Position numbers and translations under genes: made by a program. A stretch of DNA of 64,000 nucleotides, taken from contig CAJUGI010000001.1 in NCBI GenBank assembly GCA_910586065.1, positions 558,001 through 622,000 on the forward strand, read 5' to 3'. Source of the DNA: an uncultured Christensenella sp. (lineage in GTDB: Bacteria; Bacillota; Clostridia; Christensenellales; Borkfalkiaceae). This document shows, piece after piece, positions 17,273 to 24,459 of the stretch (position 1 is its first letter; each line of letters starts with the position of its first letter). The notes beneath the pieces were generated by a model. That model ran no database searches. It saw only the letters and a list, made by a program, of their open reading frames with translations, and was not told the origin of the DNA.

Positions 17273-18143
17273 TAAAATCTCCTATGTAAACAACTTCTTC
17301 CTCAAGTTTTACTCCGTACTTTATGTAAACTTTTTCTTTAATTAACTGAATAAGTTTATAAACGTCTGACGATGTAGCGTTCTCATTTATAATAAAATTG
17401 GCGTGCTTTTCACTGACAATTGCGCCACCGATACGGTAATTTTTTAATCCTGCATCCTCAATAAGTTTTCCGGCAGACAGTCCCACAGGGTTTTTAAATA
17501 CGCAACCGCAACTTTTACCTTTAGGCTGATTATGCCGTAAAGCCAAATAATTTCTTATTTCATTTTCGACTGATTCACGGGGAACGGCGGAAAGCGACAA
17601 ATTTACCCCTAAAACAACACAATTTATGTCACGCATAATACTATGCTTAATTTTGAAATTGCAGTTTTCACTAGATAAGTCTTTTATTTTACCATCGTAA
17701 ATACGTACACTTAAAATATTTTCCTCTATGTGATTTGAATTAATTCCACCATTCATCAAAGCCAATCCGCCAAGCGTTGCAGGAATTCCAGCCAGATATT
17801 CAACACCGCCAAGCGAATTCTTTTTACAAAAATTAAGCAGCTCTCTTACTGTTGTTCCACTCAAACAATATAGGCCGTTATCATTTTTTGAAATATCCTT
17901 TAAGCATTTTGTGCAAATAACCGAACCATTAAAACCGTTTTCGGCGGCAAGAATATTAGAGCCGTTTCCGATTATTTTAAAATTTTCGCCAGTATCTTTT
18001 AAGTAATCAAAAATATCTATTGCTTCTTGTTCTGTTTGGGGGTAGTATGCCGTTTTCGCAAATCCGCCCAGACCGTAAGTAGTATTTCTGGCAAAACTGA
18101 ACTTATCATATTTAAGAATCTTATCAAGGACTTTATTGCGCAA
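17256..18143 (-). CDS. murB: UDP-N-acetylenolpyruvoylglucosamine reductase
   Basis: A 295-residue flavoenzyme that reduces UDP-GlcNAc-enolpyruvate to UDP-MurNAc, the second step of peptidoglycan precursor synthesis. FAD motifs GNGSNILA and GIPATLGGLALMNGG are present. The proton-donating residue, normally Ser in SAGSVFKNP-like motifs, is Cys here (KSCGCVFKNP), a variant that is chemically plausible. The start is TTG at 18143 with AGGTGA 6 bases before it; no ATG fits. It is first in the operon murB-PHP-whiA-dnaE and has its own promoter. Confidence 0.94.
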   Translation of the reverse strand: MRNKVLDKILKYDKFSFARNTTYGLGGFAKTAYYPQTEQEAIDIFDYLKDTGENFKIIGNGSNILAAENGFNGSVICTKCLKDISKNDNGLYCLSGTTVRELLNFCKKNSLGGVEYLAGIPATLGGLALMNGGINSNHIEENILSVRIYDGKIKDLSSENCNFKIKHSIMRDINCVVLGVNLSLSAVPRESVENEIRNYLALRHNQPKGKSCGCVFKNPVGLSAGKLIEDAGLKNYRIGGAIVSEKHANFIINENATSSDVYKLIQLIKEKVYIKYGVKLEEEVVYIGDFNDFNG

Positions 18144-18158
18144 ATCGTCACCTATTTT

Positions 18159-18187
18159 ATAATACCATTTATTGAATGCTTTTTCAA
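18159..18187 (-). promoter_or_regulatory. murB operon promoter
   Basis: TTGAAA (18187-18182), 17 bases, TATTAT (18164-18159) on the minus strand; the -35 abuts the stop codon of the preceding gene. Confidence 0.75.
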
Positions 18188-19147
18188 TTAATTGAGGAGA
18201 TTTTTTATTAAATTTATATCTGAATTTAATATTGCTTCGTCAAGCTCATTTTTAGTATTTCCACTTAGCGGAGTTTTTAATGTTATGTTATAATTTAAAC
18301 CCTCCATAACGTGCAATTCGTCGTCATAAAGATTTTGCCCTTCTTTAAAGAGCCCTATTTTAGATATGTTGTTGCTCTGCAAAAGAAGTTTTTCGATAAA
18401 CTTTTCAGCAACTGCGCATTTTTTAGTATTTTGTGTGGTTATTGAAATATTCTGATACAAATCATTAAATTCAGTAACCGGCATAACAGAAAACTGCAAT
18501 CCGCGAGTTTTTAATCTGAATATATCCCGTTGAGTACCTAAAAGATATTTATATTCACCGTTAATTAACTTTACATAAGCAGCTGTCGGCTGGACGCAAT
18601 CCGCTCCGTTTAGATTGAGAAAAAGTGCGCATGCTTTTACTTTATTGCCTGTTCCCTCGTTTATAACCGTGTTTTCTGCGTTTGCCTTAGAGAAATCGGC
18701 GTTTTGTTCAAGACTTAAAAGGCAATAACCGCCGTTACACCAGCAATAAAACGGGTTATCGCCGACTATATATCTTTCAAGCCCTTCTGTGCCCGCACCA
18801 TAAGAAATTAAGTCGGGAATTGTCCCGCCGGTTAAGTTTTCAACGGCGGCATCGGCAGTTATTTGGGTTACGGTTACGTAGCAACCTCCACTTTTTGAAA
18901 AATCATTTCCGATATTCTGTAAGTATGATGCGCGTGAACCTCTGCCGCCTTCGAAATTATCGATTTGCCATACGCTAAGCACAGTTGGTTCGTCATCAGC
19001 CGTGACCTTATTGTCCTTTGTAAACATAATTAAAGGTGCGGCAATCATAATACATATGCAGACGGAAAAGGTAAAAATTCGATAAATCAACCGCTTTTTA
19101 TATTCTGACATAGTATATTTTATTAATTTGACTGCCATAAAATACAT
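18188..19147 (-). CDS. Secreted or membrane-anchored extracellular solute-binding-like protein
   Basis: A 319-residue protein with a hydrophobic segment at about residues 24-42 (IFTFSVCICIMIAAPLIMF), then a domain resembling carbohydrate ABC-type solute-binding proteins (TVLSVWQIDNFEGGRGSRASYLQNI; IPDLISYG; KFIEKLL). There is no lipobox cysteine at the right place, so it may stay anchored by the signal segment. No permease or ATPase genes adjoin it: it is an orphan. No clear ribosome site precedes ATG 19147 (MYFMAV) or the internal ATG at 19111 (MSEYKK). Two strong hairpins lie directly upstream. Confidence 0.65.
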   Translation of the reverse strand: MYFMAVKLIKYTMSEYKKRLIYRIFTFSVCICIMIAAPLIMFTKDNKVTADDEPTVLSVWQIDNFEGGRGSRASYLQNIGNDFSKSGGCYVTVTQITADAAVENLTGGTIPDLISYGAGTEGLERYIVGDNPFYCWCNGGYCLLSLEQNADFSKANAENTVINEGTGNKVKACALFLNLNGADCVQPTAAYVKLINGEYKYLLGTQRDIFRLKTRGLQFSVMPVTEFNDLYQNISITTQNTKKCAVAEKFIEKLLLQSNNISKIGLFKEGQNLYDDELHVMEGLNYNITLKTPLSGNTKNELDEAILNSDINLIKNLLN

Positions 19148-19148
19148 A

Positions 19149-19176
19149 GGGAGTACTCAAATTAATGAATACTCCC
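19149..19176. repeat. Hairpin directly upstream of the solute-binding-like gene
   Basis: The arms GGGAGTACTC and GAATACTCCC pair over 10 bp with one wobble and an 8-base loop. The hairpin ends one base before the annotated ATG, so in the minus-strand mRNA it would lie in the ribosome-binding region. No T run follows. Confidence 0.65.
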
Positions 19177-19177
19177 C

Positions 19178-19203
19178 CGCCCGCCGCTAAAACGCGGTGG
19201 GCG
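19178..19203. repeat. GC-rich hairpin in the leader
   Basis: The arms CGCCCGCCGC and GCGGTGGGCG pair over 10 bp with one G-T wobble and the loop TAAAAC. It adjoins the hairpin 19149-19176 and stands out in an AT-rich gap; no terminator T run on either side. Confidence 0.65.
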
Positions 19204-19331
19204 CTTTAACAGAGGGACATATATATTAAAGCGTTACCGCTTAAAAATATCTTGTGCTAATGTTTGGTTTTTATTCATTTAACTATAAACTTATTTTGCA
19301 TAACACATTATTGACATAGTTAGTTAAATAT

Positions 19332-19362
19332 AAAAAATTGTGCGCAACAAAATGTTGCGCAC
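19332..19362 (-). terminator. Terminator after yebC
   Basis: A 10-bp stem (GTGCGCAACA / TGTTGCGCAC) followed on the minus strand by AATTTTTT, 16 bases after the yebC stop codon. Confidence 0.88.
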
Positions 19363-19377
19363 GTAAAGTAAAAATTA

Positions 19378-20115
19378 TTAGTCTTCAGACTCCTCTGGGA
19401 GCTCTACGTTATGATAAACGTCCTGCACGTCGTCAAGCTCCTCAAGTTTGTCAAGCATCTTCTGGAATGTGACAAGCTTTTCCGCGTCAAGCGTGATATA
19501 ATTTTGCGGAATCATTTTTATTTCCGCTTCAAGGAATGTTACCTTTTTGTCCTCGAAATACTTTCTAGCTGTAGACCACTTTTCCGGCGCAGTGTAAACC
19601 TCGTATACGTCGTCTTCAACTACGTAATCATCAGCCTCTGCTTCAAGGCAATATTCCATCATGGTATCCTCGTCGAGAGCAACAGTTCTCTCTATTACAA
19701 AAATACCCTTGTTGTCAAACATATATGATACACAACCGTTTTGCCCCATCTGTCCGCCGCATTTGCCCATAGCAGAACGAATATCGCCTGCAGTTCTGTT
19801 TACGTTATCGGTAAGAGTTTTAATTATAACCGCCGCACCGCCAATGCCGTAACCTTCATACGTGAGTTCCTTATAATCTTTATCGCCAAGTTCACCTGCC
19901 GCCTTCGCAATGGAACGCTTGATGTTGTCGTTTGGCATATTTGCTGCTTTGGCCTTTGCTATAACGTCGGCAAGTTTAGAGTTGGTGTCGGGATTAGGAT
20001 TGCCCTTTGCCGCCACTGCAAGCTCTCTGCCTATTTTGGTGAAGACAGCCGCGCGTGCCGCATCAGTCTTGCCTTTTTTTGCCTGTATATTGTGCCATTT
20101 GGAATGTCCTGACAT
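19378..20115 (-). CDS. yebC: YebC/PmpR family (TACO1-like) translation/transcription factor
   Basis: A 245-residue member of the YebC family, start MSGHSKWHNIQAKKGKTDAARA. Family members were described as transcription regulators and more recently linked to translation through proline-rich stretches. Three-domain architecture of normal length, with the conserved YEGYGIGGAAVIIKTLTDN. AGAGGTAGAAAAG before ATG serves as ribosome site. It is 14 bases downstream of the rRNA methyltransferase gene, and a terminator follows. Confidence 0.95.
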   Translation of the reverse strand: MSGHSKWHNIQAKKGKTDAARAAVFTKIGRELAVAAKGNPNPDTNSKLADVIAKAKAANMPNDNIKRSIAKAAGELGDKDYKELTYEGYGIGGAAVIIKTLTDNVNRTAGDIRSAMGKCGGQMGQNGCVSYMFDNKGIFVIERTVALDEDTMMEYCLEAEADDYVVEDDVYEVYTAPEKWSTARKYFEDKKVTFLEAEIKMIPQNYITLDAEKLVTFQKMLDKLEELDDVQDVYHNVELPEESED

Positions 20116-20129
20116 ATCTTTTCTACCTC

Positions 20130-20855
20130 TTAATTATTTTTTAGCCGATACATGGCAATTCCCGCCGATACTGCCGCGTTTAAACTTTCGCACGTTTTAC
20201 GCATGGGAATTTTTATCTTGAACTGTGCAATATCGAAAATTTCTTTACAGATTCCGCTTCCTTCATTACCTATGCAAAGGCAGAACCTTTCCGGCGCGTT
20301 GAATCGAAAAATATTTTCACCGTGCATATCCGCGCAAATAAGCGGAATGCCGCTAAGCGCTTTTAAAACTTCTTCACGTTCACCGCAAAAAATGTTAACG
20401 AAAAATATTCCGCTCATACTTGCCCTGACCGCTTTAGGAGAAAAAGCATCGGCGCAATTTATTAAATAAATTTCATCGTAACCTGCCGCGTTAGCGGTTC
20501 TTATAATGGTACCTAAATTTCCCGGGTCACGTATTCTGTCAAGCAGAATGCAACTTTTTTGGGGGGCTTTTAACTTGTTTATTGGTTTGTTTACCACAGC
20601 TATCACGCCTTGCGGGGTCTTTTCGTTTGAAATTGATGAAAAAACACTGTCAGACACGATTACGGCATCCGAATACTTATCCGAATGCTGTTCGGTGCAA
20701 ACGATTACTTTTATATCGCAACCGGCGGAAAGACACTCGTTTACCGGTTTTACGCCTTCTACGAGATATAATCCAAGTTCGTCTCTGAATTTTTTATCGG
20801 ATGCAAGTTTCGAAATTTCTTTAATTTGCGGATTTGATTTAGAAGTTATTACCAT
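20130..20855 (-). CDS. TrmH/SpoU family RNA 2'-O-methyltransferase
   Basis: About 241 residues. A substrate-binding N-terminus (MVITSKSNPQIKEISKLASDKKFRD...YLVEGVKPV) precedes the SPOUT knot with motif 1 DRIRDPGNLGTIIRTANAAG, motif 2 CIGNEGSGI and motif 3 IPM...ESLNAAVSAGIAMY. It methylates rRNA or tRNA using SAM; the exact target is not decidable. I prefer ATG 20855; a TTG at 20864 would add three residues. Neither has a good ribosome site. It lies just after the rplT terminator and upstream of yebC. Confidence 0.9.
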   Translation of the reverse strand: MVITSKSNPQIKEISKLASDKKFRDELGLYLVEGVKPVNECLSAGCDIKVIVCTEQHSDKYSDAVIVSDSVFSSISNEKTPQGVIAVVNKPINKLKAPQKSCILLDRIRDPGNLGTIIRTANAAGYDEIYLINCADAFSPKAVRASMSGIFFVNIFCGEREEVLKALSGIPLICADMHGENIFRFNAPERFCLCIGNEGSGICKEIFDIAQFKIKIPMRKTCESLNAAVSAGIAMYRLKNN

Positions 20856-20870
20856 AATCGGCAAGTCGAA

Positions 20871-20899
20871 TAAAAAATTAAGCCTTTTTCAAGGCTTAA
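20871..20899 (-). terminator. Terminator of the infC-rpmI-rplT operon
   Basis: A 9-bp stem (TTAAGCCTT / AAGGCTTAA) followed on the minus strand by TTTTTTA, just after rplT. Confidence 0.9.
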
Positions 20900-20907
20900 A
20901 ATTCAAA

Positions 20908-21258
20908 TTATAATGCTTGTTTAGCTTTTTCCGCAAGCGCGGTGAAAGCTACGGCGTCGTTTACCGCTATGTCGGCAAGGACCTTTCTGTTTAGGTCAAT
21001 GCCGGCGGTTTTAAGACCGTGCATAAACTTGGAATAGGAAAGACCGTTAAGTCTTGCAGCCGCGTTAATGCGGGCAATCCAAAGACTACGCAAATCACGC
21101 TTTCTCAACCTTCTGCCAATATAAGCGTAATTTAATGACTTCATAACCGCTTCGCGGGCGATTCTGTACGACTTGGACTTATTACCGAAATAGCCTTTAG
21201 CAAGGCGGAATATCTTTCTACGCTTTTTTAAAGCATTTACACTTCTCTTAATACGCAT
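20908..21258 (-). CDS. rplT: 50S ribosomal protein L20
   Basis: A 116-residue L20 of normal length (RIKRSVNALKKRRKIFRLAKGYFG; LWIARINAAARLNGLSYSKFM). It binds 23S rRNA early in large-subunit assembly and, in Firmicutes, represses its own operon by binding the mRNA leader. It is third in infC-rpmI-rplT, 15 bases after rpmI. Confidence 0.98.
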   Translation of the reverse strand: MRIKRSVNALKKRRKIFRLAKGYFGNKSKSYRIAREAVMKSLNYAYIGRRLRKRDLRSLWIARINAAARLNGLSYSKFMHGLKTAGIDLNRKVLADIAVNDAVAFTALAEKAKQAL

Positions 21259-21273
21259 TATTAAATCCTCCTA

Positions 21274-21474
21274 TTAACCTTTATACGGAATCATTGCTTT
21301 TACATTGGATTCCTGTGTAGTGGAAACAAGCGTATTCTGACGCAAATTTCTCTTTCTTTTTCTGTTCTTTGTTTCTGCCTTATGGTTTTTACCGCCGTGG
21401 GGTCTTTTTACCTTTCCTGTGGCAGTAAGCCAAAAGCGTTTTTTGCTGCCGCTATGTGATCTCTGCTTGGGCAT
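21274..21474 (-). CDS. rpmI: 50S ribosomal protein L35
   Basis: A 66-residue, highly basic L35 (MPKQRSHSGSKKRFWLTATGKVKR...HKAETKNRKRKRNLR). Large-subunit protein. AGGAGGATTAC before ATG is its ribosome site. It is the middle gene of the infC operon. Confidence 0.98.
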   Translation of the reverse strand: MPKQRSHSGSKKRFWLTATGKVKRPHGGKNHKAETKNRKRKRNLRQNTLVSTTQESNVKAMIPYKG

Positions 21475-21507
21475 AATGTAATCCTCCTGAAATTTTGCGA
21501 TTATAAT

Positions 21508-22023
21508 TTAAACTTTTGCCGGCGAAAGCATCATAGTGATGTTTCTACCTTCAGTTGTTGGTTTCTTATCCTGAACAGCTTTACCGTCAAGCCCTTCAAA
21601 AAAGTTTTCCATAACCTGTACGCCCTGGTAAGCGCGGGAATTTTCCCTGCCCTTCATTCTTATGGAAACCTTGACTTTGTTTCCCGCCTCCAAAAATTTG
21701 AGACATTGCTTTGTTCTTACCGCAATATCACCGACGTCTATAGTCATTGATAAACGGATTTCTTTAATTTCGACAATAGTCTGGTTTTTGCGGTTTTCCT
21801 TATCGCGTTTGTTCTGCTCGTACTTAAATTTGGAGTAGTCCATGATTTTGCATACAGGGGGAACTGCGTTGGGGGAAATTTTAACAAGGTCAAGGTCCGC
21901 TTCGTTTGCAAGACGCTGCGCTTCGCGGCTCGACATAACGCCAATCATTTCGCCGTCGGCATCAATGAGTCTTACTTCTCTGTCCCTGATAGCCTCGTTA
22001 ACGGAATACAAATCTTTAATAAT
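21508..22023 (-). CDS. infC: Translation initiation factor IF-3 (AUU start)
   Basis: IF-3 checks start-codon pairing on the 30S subunit and prevents premature 50S joining. The conserved beginning KDLYSVNEAIRDREVRLIDADG is preceded by no ATG, GTG or well-placed TTG. A GAGAGG ribosome site (22029-22034) lies 5 bases before ATT 22023 and 8 before ATT 22020, so I infer an AUU start, the known IF-3 autoregulatory device. ATG 22071 would fall inside the attenuator hairpin and is rejected. About 171 residues result, normal for the family. The C-domain motifs KLKFLEAGNKVKVSIRMKGRE-like and TEGRNITMMLSP are present. Confidence 0.92.
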   Translation of the reverse strand: MIKDLYSVNEAIRDREVRLIDADGEMIGVMSSREAQRLANEADLDLVKISPNAVPPVCKIMDYSKFKYEQNKRDKENRKNQTIVEIKEIRLSMTIDVGDIAVRTKQCLKFLEAGNKVKVSIRMKGRENSRAYQGVQVMENFFEGLDGKAVQDKKPTTEGRNITMMLSPAKV

Positions 22024-22043
22024 CAATACCTCTCTGAATATTT

Positions 22044-22082
22044 TCCAAAAAACATTTCGGGTTGCAAACAAAGCAACCCGAA
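22044..22082 (-). terminator. Attenuator hairpin in the infC leader
   Basis: On the minus strand TTCGGGTTGC-loop-GCAACCCGAA (10-bp stem, 7-base loop) is followed by ATGTTTTTT: an intrinsic terminator placed 20 bases upstream of infC rather than downstream of a gene. Confidence 0.85.
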
Positions 22083-22177
22083 ATAATATTGACTTTATTA
22101 AGTCTTTAAATCGTTATCAGCCGAACAAAAAATCCGTACGGCGAAAGGGGTTACCTTTGCTTTGCTTTTATATATTA
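22083..22177 (-). promoter_or_regulatory. infC-rpmI-rplT leader, probable L20 leader
   Basis: About 90 transcribed bases lie between the promoter's -10 box and the attenuator. In Firmicutes this position holds the L20-binding leader, where excess L20 favours the terminator over an antiterminator. I see the terminator and the position; I did not fold the alternative structure. Confidence 0.65.
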
Positions 22178-22200
22178 ACTTAAATGCCGGCGTTTGTCAA
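22172..22200 (-). promoter_or_regulatory. infC operon promoter
   Basis: TTGACA (22200-22195), 17 bases, TAATAT (22177-22172) on the minus strand. The -35 starts 22 bases after the thrS stop codon. Confidence 0.87.
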
Positions 22201-22221
22201 ACGATTTTTGAAAAATTCCGC

Positions 22222-24129
22222 TTAAAAAATAACTTTTTCTTTGTTTTCTTTACAAACTCTCTTAACAAAGTCTGCAAGGAGCTGAGTTTCTTTTTCCTCA
22301 ACGCCGCGCTTATTTACGTTAACAGTGCCCTCTTCCGCCTCTTTATCGCCCAAAACCAGTACGTAAGGAACCTTTTCCATTCTTGCTTCGCGAATTTTAT
22401 AACCGATTTTTTCGTTTCTTTTATCAATTTCGCAACGAATTCCCTTATCCTTAAGCGCTTTTGCAACCTTTTCGGCGTATTCGAGCGTTCTGTCGGTTAT
22501 GGGAAGGATTTTAACCTGCATGGGCGCAAGCCACACGGGGAATTTGCCTGCAAAGTGCTCTATAAGTATACCGATAAACCTTTCTATTGAACCGAAAATA
22601 GCTCGGTGAATCATTATAGGACGGTGTTTCTGTCCGTCTTCGCCAACGTATTCGAGTTCAAAACGTTGCGGCATCTGGAAATCGAGCTGTATAGTGCCGC
22701 ACTGCCACGTTCTACCTATACTATCTTCAAGATGGAAGTCTATTTTAGGTCCGTAGAAAGCGCCGTCTCCCTCGTTTACCTCATAATCGATATTCATTTC
22801 TTCAAGAGCAGCACGCAGCGCTTCGGTTGCAGTGTTCCAGTCTTCCTCACTACCCATACTGTTTTCGGGGCGTGTGGAGAGTTCAACTTTATATTTAAAA
22901 CCGAACTGCTTATAAATTTTATCGGTTAAGCGCACAACGCCCTTTATTTCGTCGGTTATCTGCTCGGGAAGCATAAAGATGTGCGCATCATCCTGAGTGA
23001 AACAGCGTACGCGGAATAACCCGTGAAGCTGTCCGCTCTTTTCGTGGCGGTGAACAAGCCCCATTTCGGCAACGCGCAAGGGCAAATCTTTATAACTGTG
23101 AGGCGTGAGTTTGTAAACAAGCATACCGCCAGGGCAGTTCATTGGTTTAACCGCGCAGTCTTCACCGTCGATTTTTGTCGTATACATATTGTCCTTATAA
23201 TGGTCCCAATGTCCGGAATTTTCCCAAAGATTTCTTGTGAGTATTATGGGCGTCTGAATTTCTACGTAATCTTCCTTACTGTGCAGTTCGCGCCAGAAAT
23301 CTACAAGCGTGTTTTTAAGTACCATACCGTTGGGTAAAAAGAACGGAAAGCCTTTGCCCTCATTTAGGAGTGCGAAAAGCTTTAATTCTTTGCCGAGCTT
23401 GATATGGTCGCGCTTTTTTGCCTCTTCGAGCATCTTGAAGTAAGCGTCCATTTCCTCTTTTTTTGCAAACGCGACGCCGTAAATACGCGTGAGCATCTTG
23501 TTTTTTTCGTTTCCGCGCCAATATGCGCCAGCAATGGAAACAAGCTTGAACGCTTTGATTTTGCCAGTGTGAGGAAGATGAGGCCCGCGGCAAAGGTCGG
23601 TAAACGAACCTTGCTTATAGAAAGAAATTACCGAATCTTCCGGTAAATCGTTAATTAATTCAACTTTGTATTTTTCCTTATATTTAGTCATTAGTTTGAT
23701 TGCCTCTTCGCGAGGCAGCTCAAACCTTTCTATAGGAGTTTTCGCTTTGATTATAGTGTTCATCTCGCTCTCGATTTTTGCAAAATCTTCCTGCGTTATC
23801 GGCGTGTTGAAATCTATATCGTAATAGAACCCGTTTTCGATTACGGGACCAATTGCAAGGTTACAAGTGGGATAAACGTTTTTTATTGCCTGTGCAAGCA
23901 CGTGCGCGCAGGTATGACGATAAACTTCCATTCCCTCCTTATCTTTAAGGGTAACTATTTCAAGCATATCGCCCTCTTTCAGAGCTTGCGAAAGGTCGCA
24001 AAGCTCACCGTTTACTTTTGCCGCAACAGCATTTCGCGCCAAACTGTCGCTGATTTCCTGCGCCGCCTTAAAGCAGCTTACACCTTCGTCAATCTCAAAT
24101 TTGTTGCCGTTTTTAAGTAAAATTTCCAT
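22222..24129 (-). CDS. thrS: Threonyl-tRNA synthetase
   Basis: A 635-residue class II synthetase. Order: TGS domain (residues 1-60), editing/second domain with HTCAHVLAQAIK and the zinc-site region, catalytic core with NCPGGMLVYK and the class II motif 2 RVAEMGLVHRHEKSGQLHGLFRVR, then anticodon-binding domain (WLAPMQVKILPITDRTLEYA). TCGGAGGAATT is the ribosome site. It is controlled by a T-box leader that reads uncharged tRNA-Thr. Confidence 0.98.
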   Translation of the reverse strand: MEILLKNGNKFEIDEGVSCFKAAQEISDSLARNAVAAKVNGELCDLSQALKEGDMLEIVTLKDKEGMEVYRHTCAHVLAQAIKNVYPTCNLAIGPVIENGFYYDIDFNTPITQEDFAKIESEMNTIIKAKTPIERFELPREEAIKLMTKYKEKYKVELINDLPEDSVISFYKQGSFTDLCRGPHLPHTGKIKAFKLVSIAGAYWRGNEKNKMLTRIYGVAFAKKEEMDAYFKMLEEAKKRDHIKLGKELKLFALLNEGKGFPFFLPNGMVLKNTLVDFWRELHSKEDYVEIQTPIILTRNLWENSGHWDHYKDNMYTTKIDGEDCAVKPMNCPGGMLVYKLTPHSYKDLPLRVAEMGLVHRHEKSGQLHGLFRVRCFTQDDAHIFMLPEQITDEIKGVVRLTDKIYKQFGFKYKVELSTRPENSMGSEEDWNTATEALRAALEEMNIDYEVNEGDGAFYGPKIDFHLEDSIGRTWQCGTIQLDFQMPQRFELEYVGEDGQKHRPIMIHRAIFGSIERFIGILIEHFAGKFPVWLAPMQVKILPITDRTLEYAEKVAKALKDKGIRCEIDKRNEKIGYKIREARMEKVPYVLVLGDKEAEEGTVNVNKRGVEEKETQLLADFVKRVCKENKEKVIF

Positions 24130-24340
24130 AATTCCTCCGAATATTATAAAATCCTTAAACGAAAAATCGTTTAAGGACGCAAATTACACAATTGCGCGGT
24201 TCCACCTTAATTGTCTTTAAAAGACCGCTCTTTAACGCTTGATTAATAAAAGTGGTTTCCCGTTCTCTCCTAAATTATGCGGCTCTCAGCTCCCCGCACT
24301 CTCTGTGAATTTATCGGTGGTACTTGTCTTTTTCAAGCAA
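24130..24340 (-). promoter_or_regulatory. T-box riboswitch (threonine) of thrS
   Basis: The minus strand carries the T-box core AAGGTGGAACCGCG (24208-24195). Downstream is an 11-bp terminator stem (TCCTTAAACGA / TCGTTTAAGGA, 24152-24177) followed by TTTTATAAT. In Stem I two adjacent ACC triplets (24321-24316) supply the threonine specifier. When tRNA-Thr is uncharged, the antiterminator forms and thrS is transcribed. Confidence 0.93.
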
Positions 24341-24344
24341 GTTT

Positions 24345-24373
24345 ATATTAATACCCTTTTAAAGTTTTGTCAA
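24345..24373 (-). promoter_or_regulatory. thrS promoter
   Basis: TTGACA (24373-24368), 17 bases, TAATAT (24350-24345) on the minus strand, directly upstream of the T-box. Confidence 0.87.
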
Positions 24374-24403
24374 CAATATTAACGCGTATTCGCCTTAATT
24401 TAT

Positions 24404-24432
24404 TTGCTATTTTTTACCGCATTATATATAAT
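24404..24432 (+). promoter_or_regulatory. leuS promoter
   Basis: TTGCTA (24404-24409), 17 bases, TATAAT (24427-24432). The leader to the leuS ATG is only about 20-28 bases, too short for a T-box, unlike divergent thrS. Confidence 0.8.
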
Positions 24433-24459
24433 TATTTAAAAGCAACAGAGGATTTTTTT

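Noticed and set aside
19226..19242. Catabolite-response (cre-like) operator AAGCG-TTAC-CGCTT
   Set aside because: It lacks the central CG dyad and matches the cre consensus only partly; too weak to report as a site.
19311..19340. TTGACA on the + strand as a promoter
   Set aside because: No acceptable -10 at 16-18 bases, and it would transcribe only antisense into the end of yebC.
22024..22071. ATG-initiated N-terminal extension of IF-3
   Set aside because: The ATG at 22071 lies inside the attenuator hairpin, has no ribosome site, and adds 16 unconserved residues before the GAGAGG site.
24367..24459. 31-residue N-terminal extension of LeuRS
   Set aside because: It crosses the leuS promoter, and the residues do not belong to the synthetase; ATG 24460 has AGAGGA and the conserved start.
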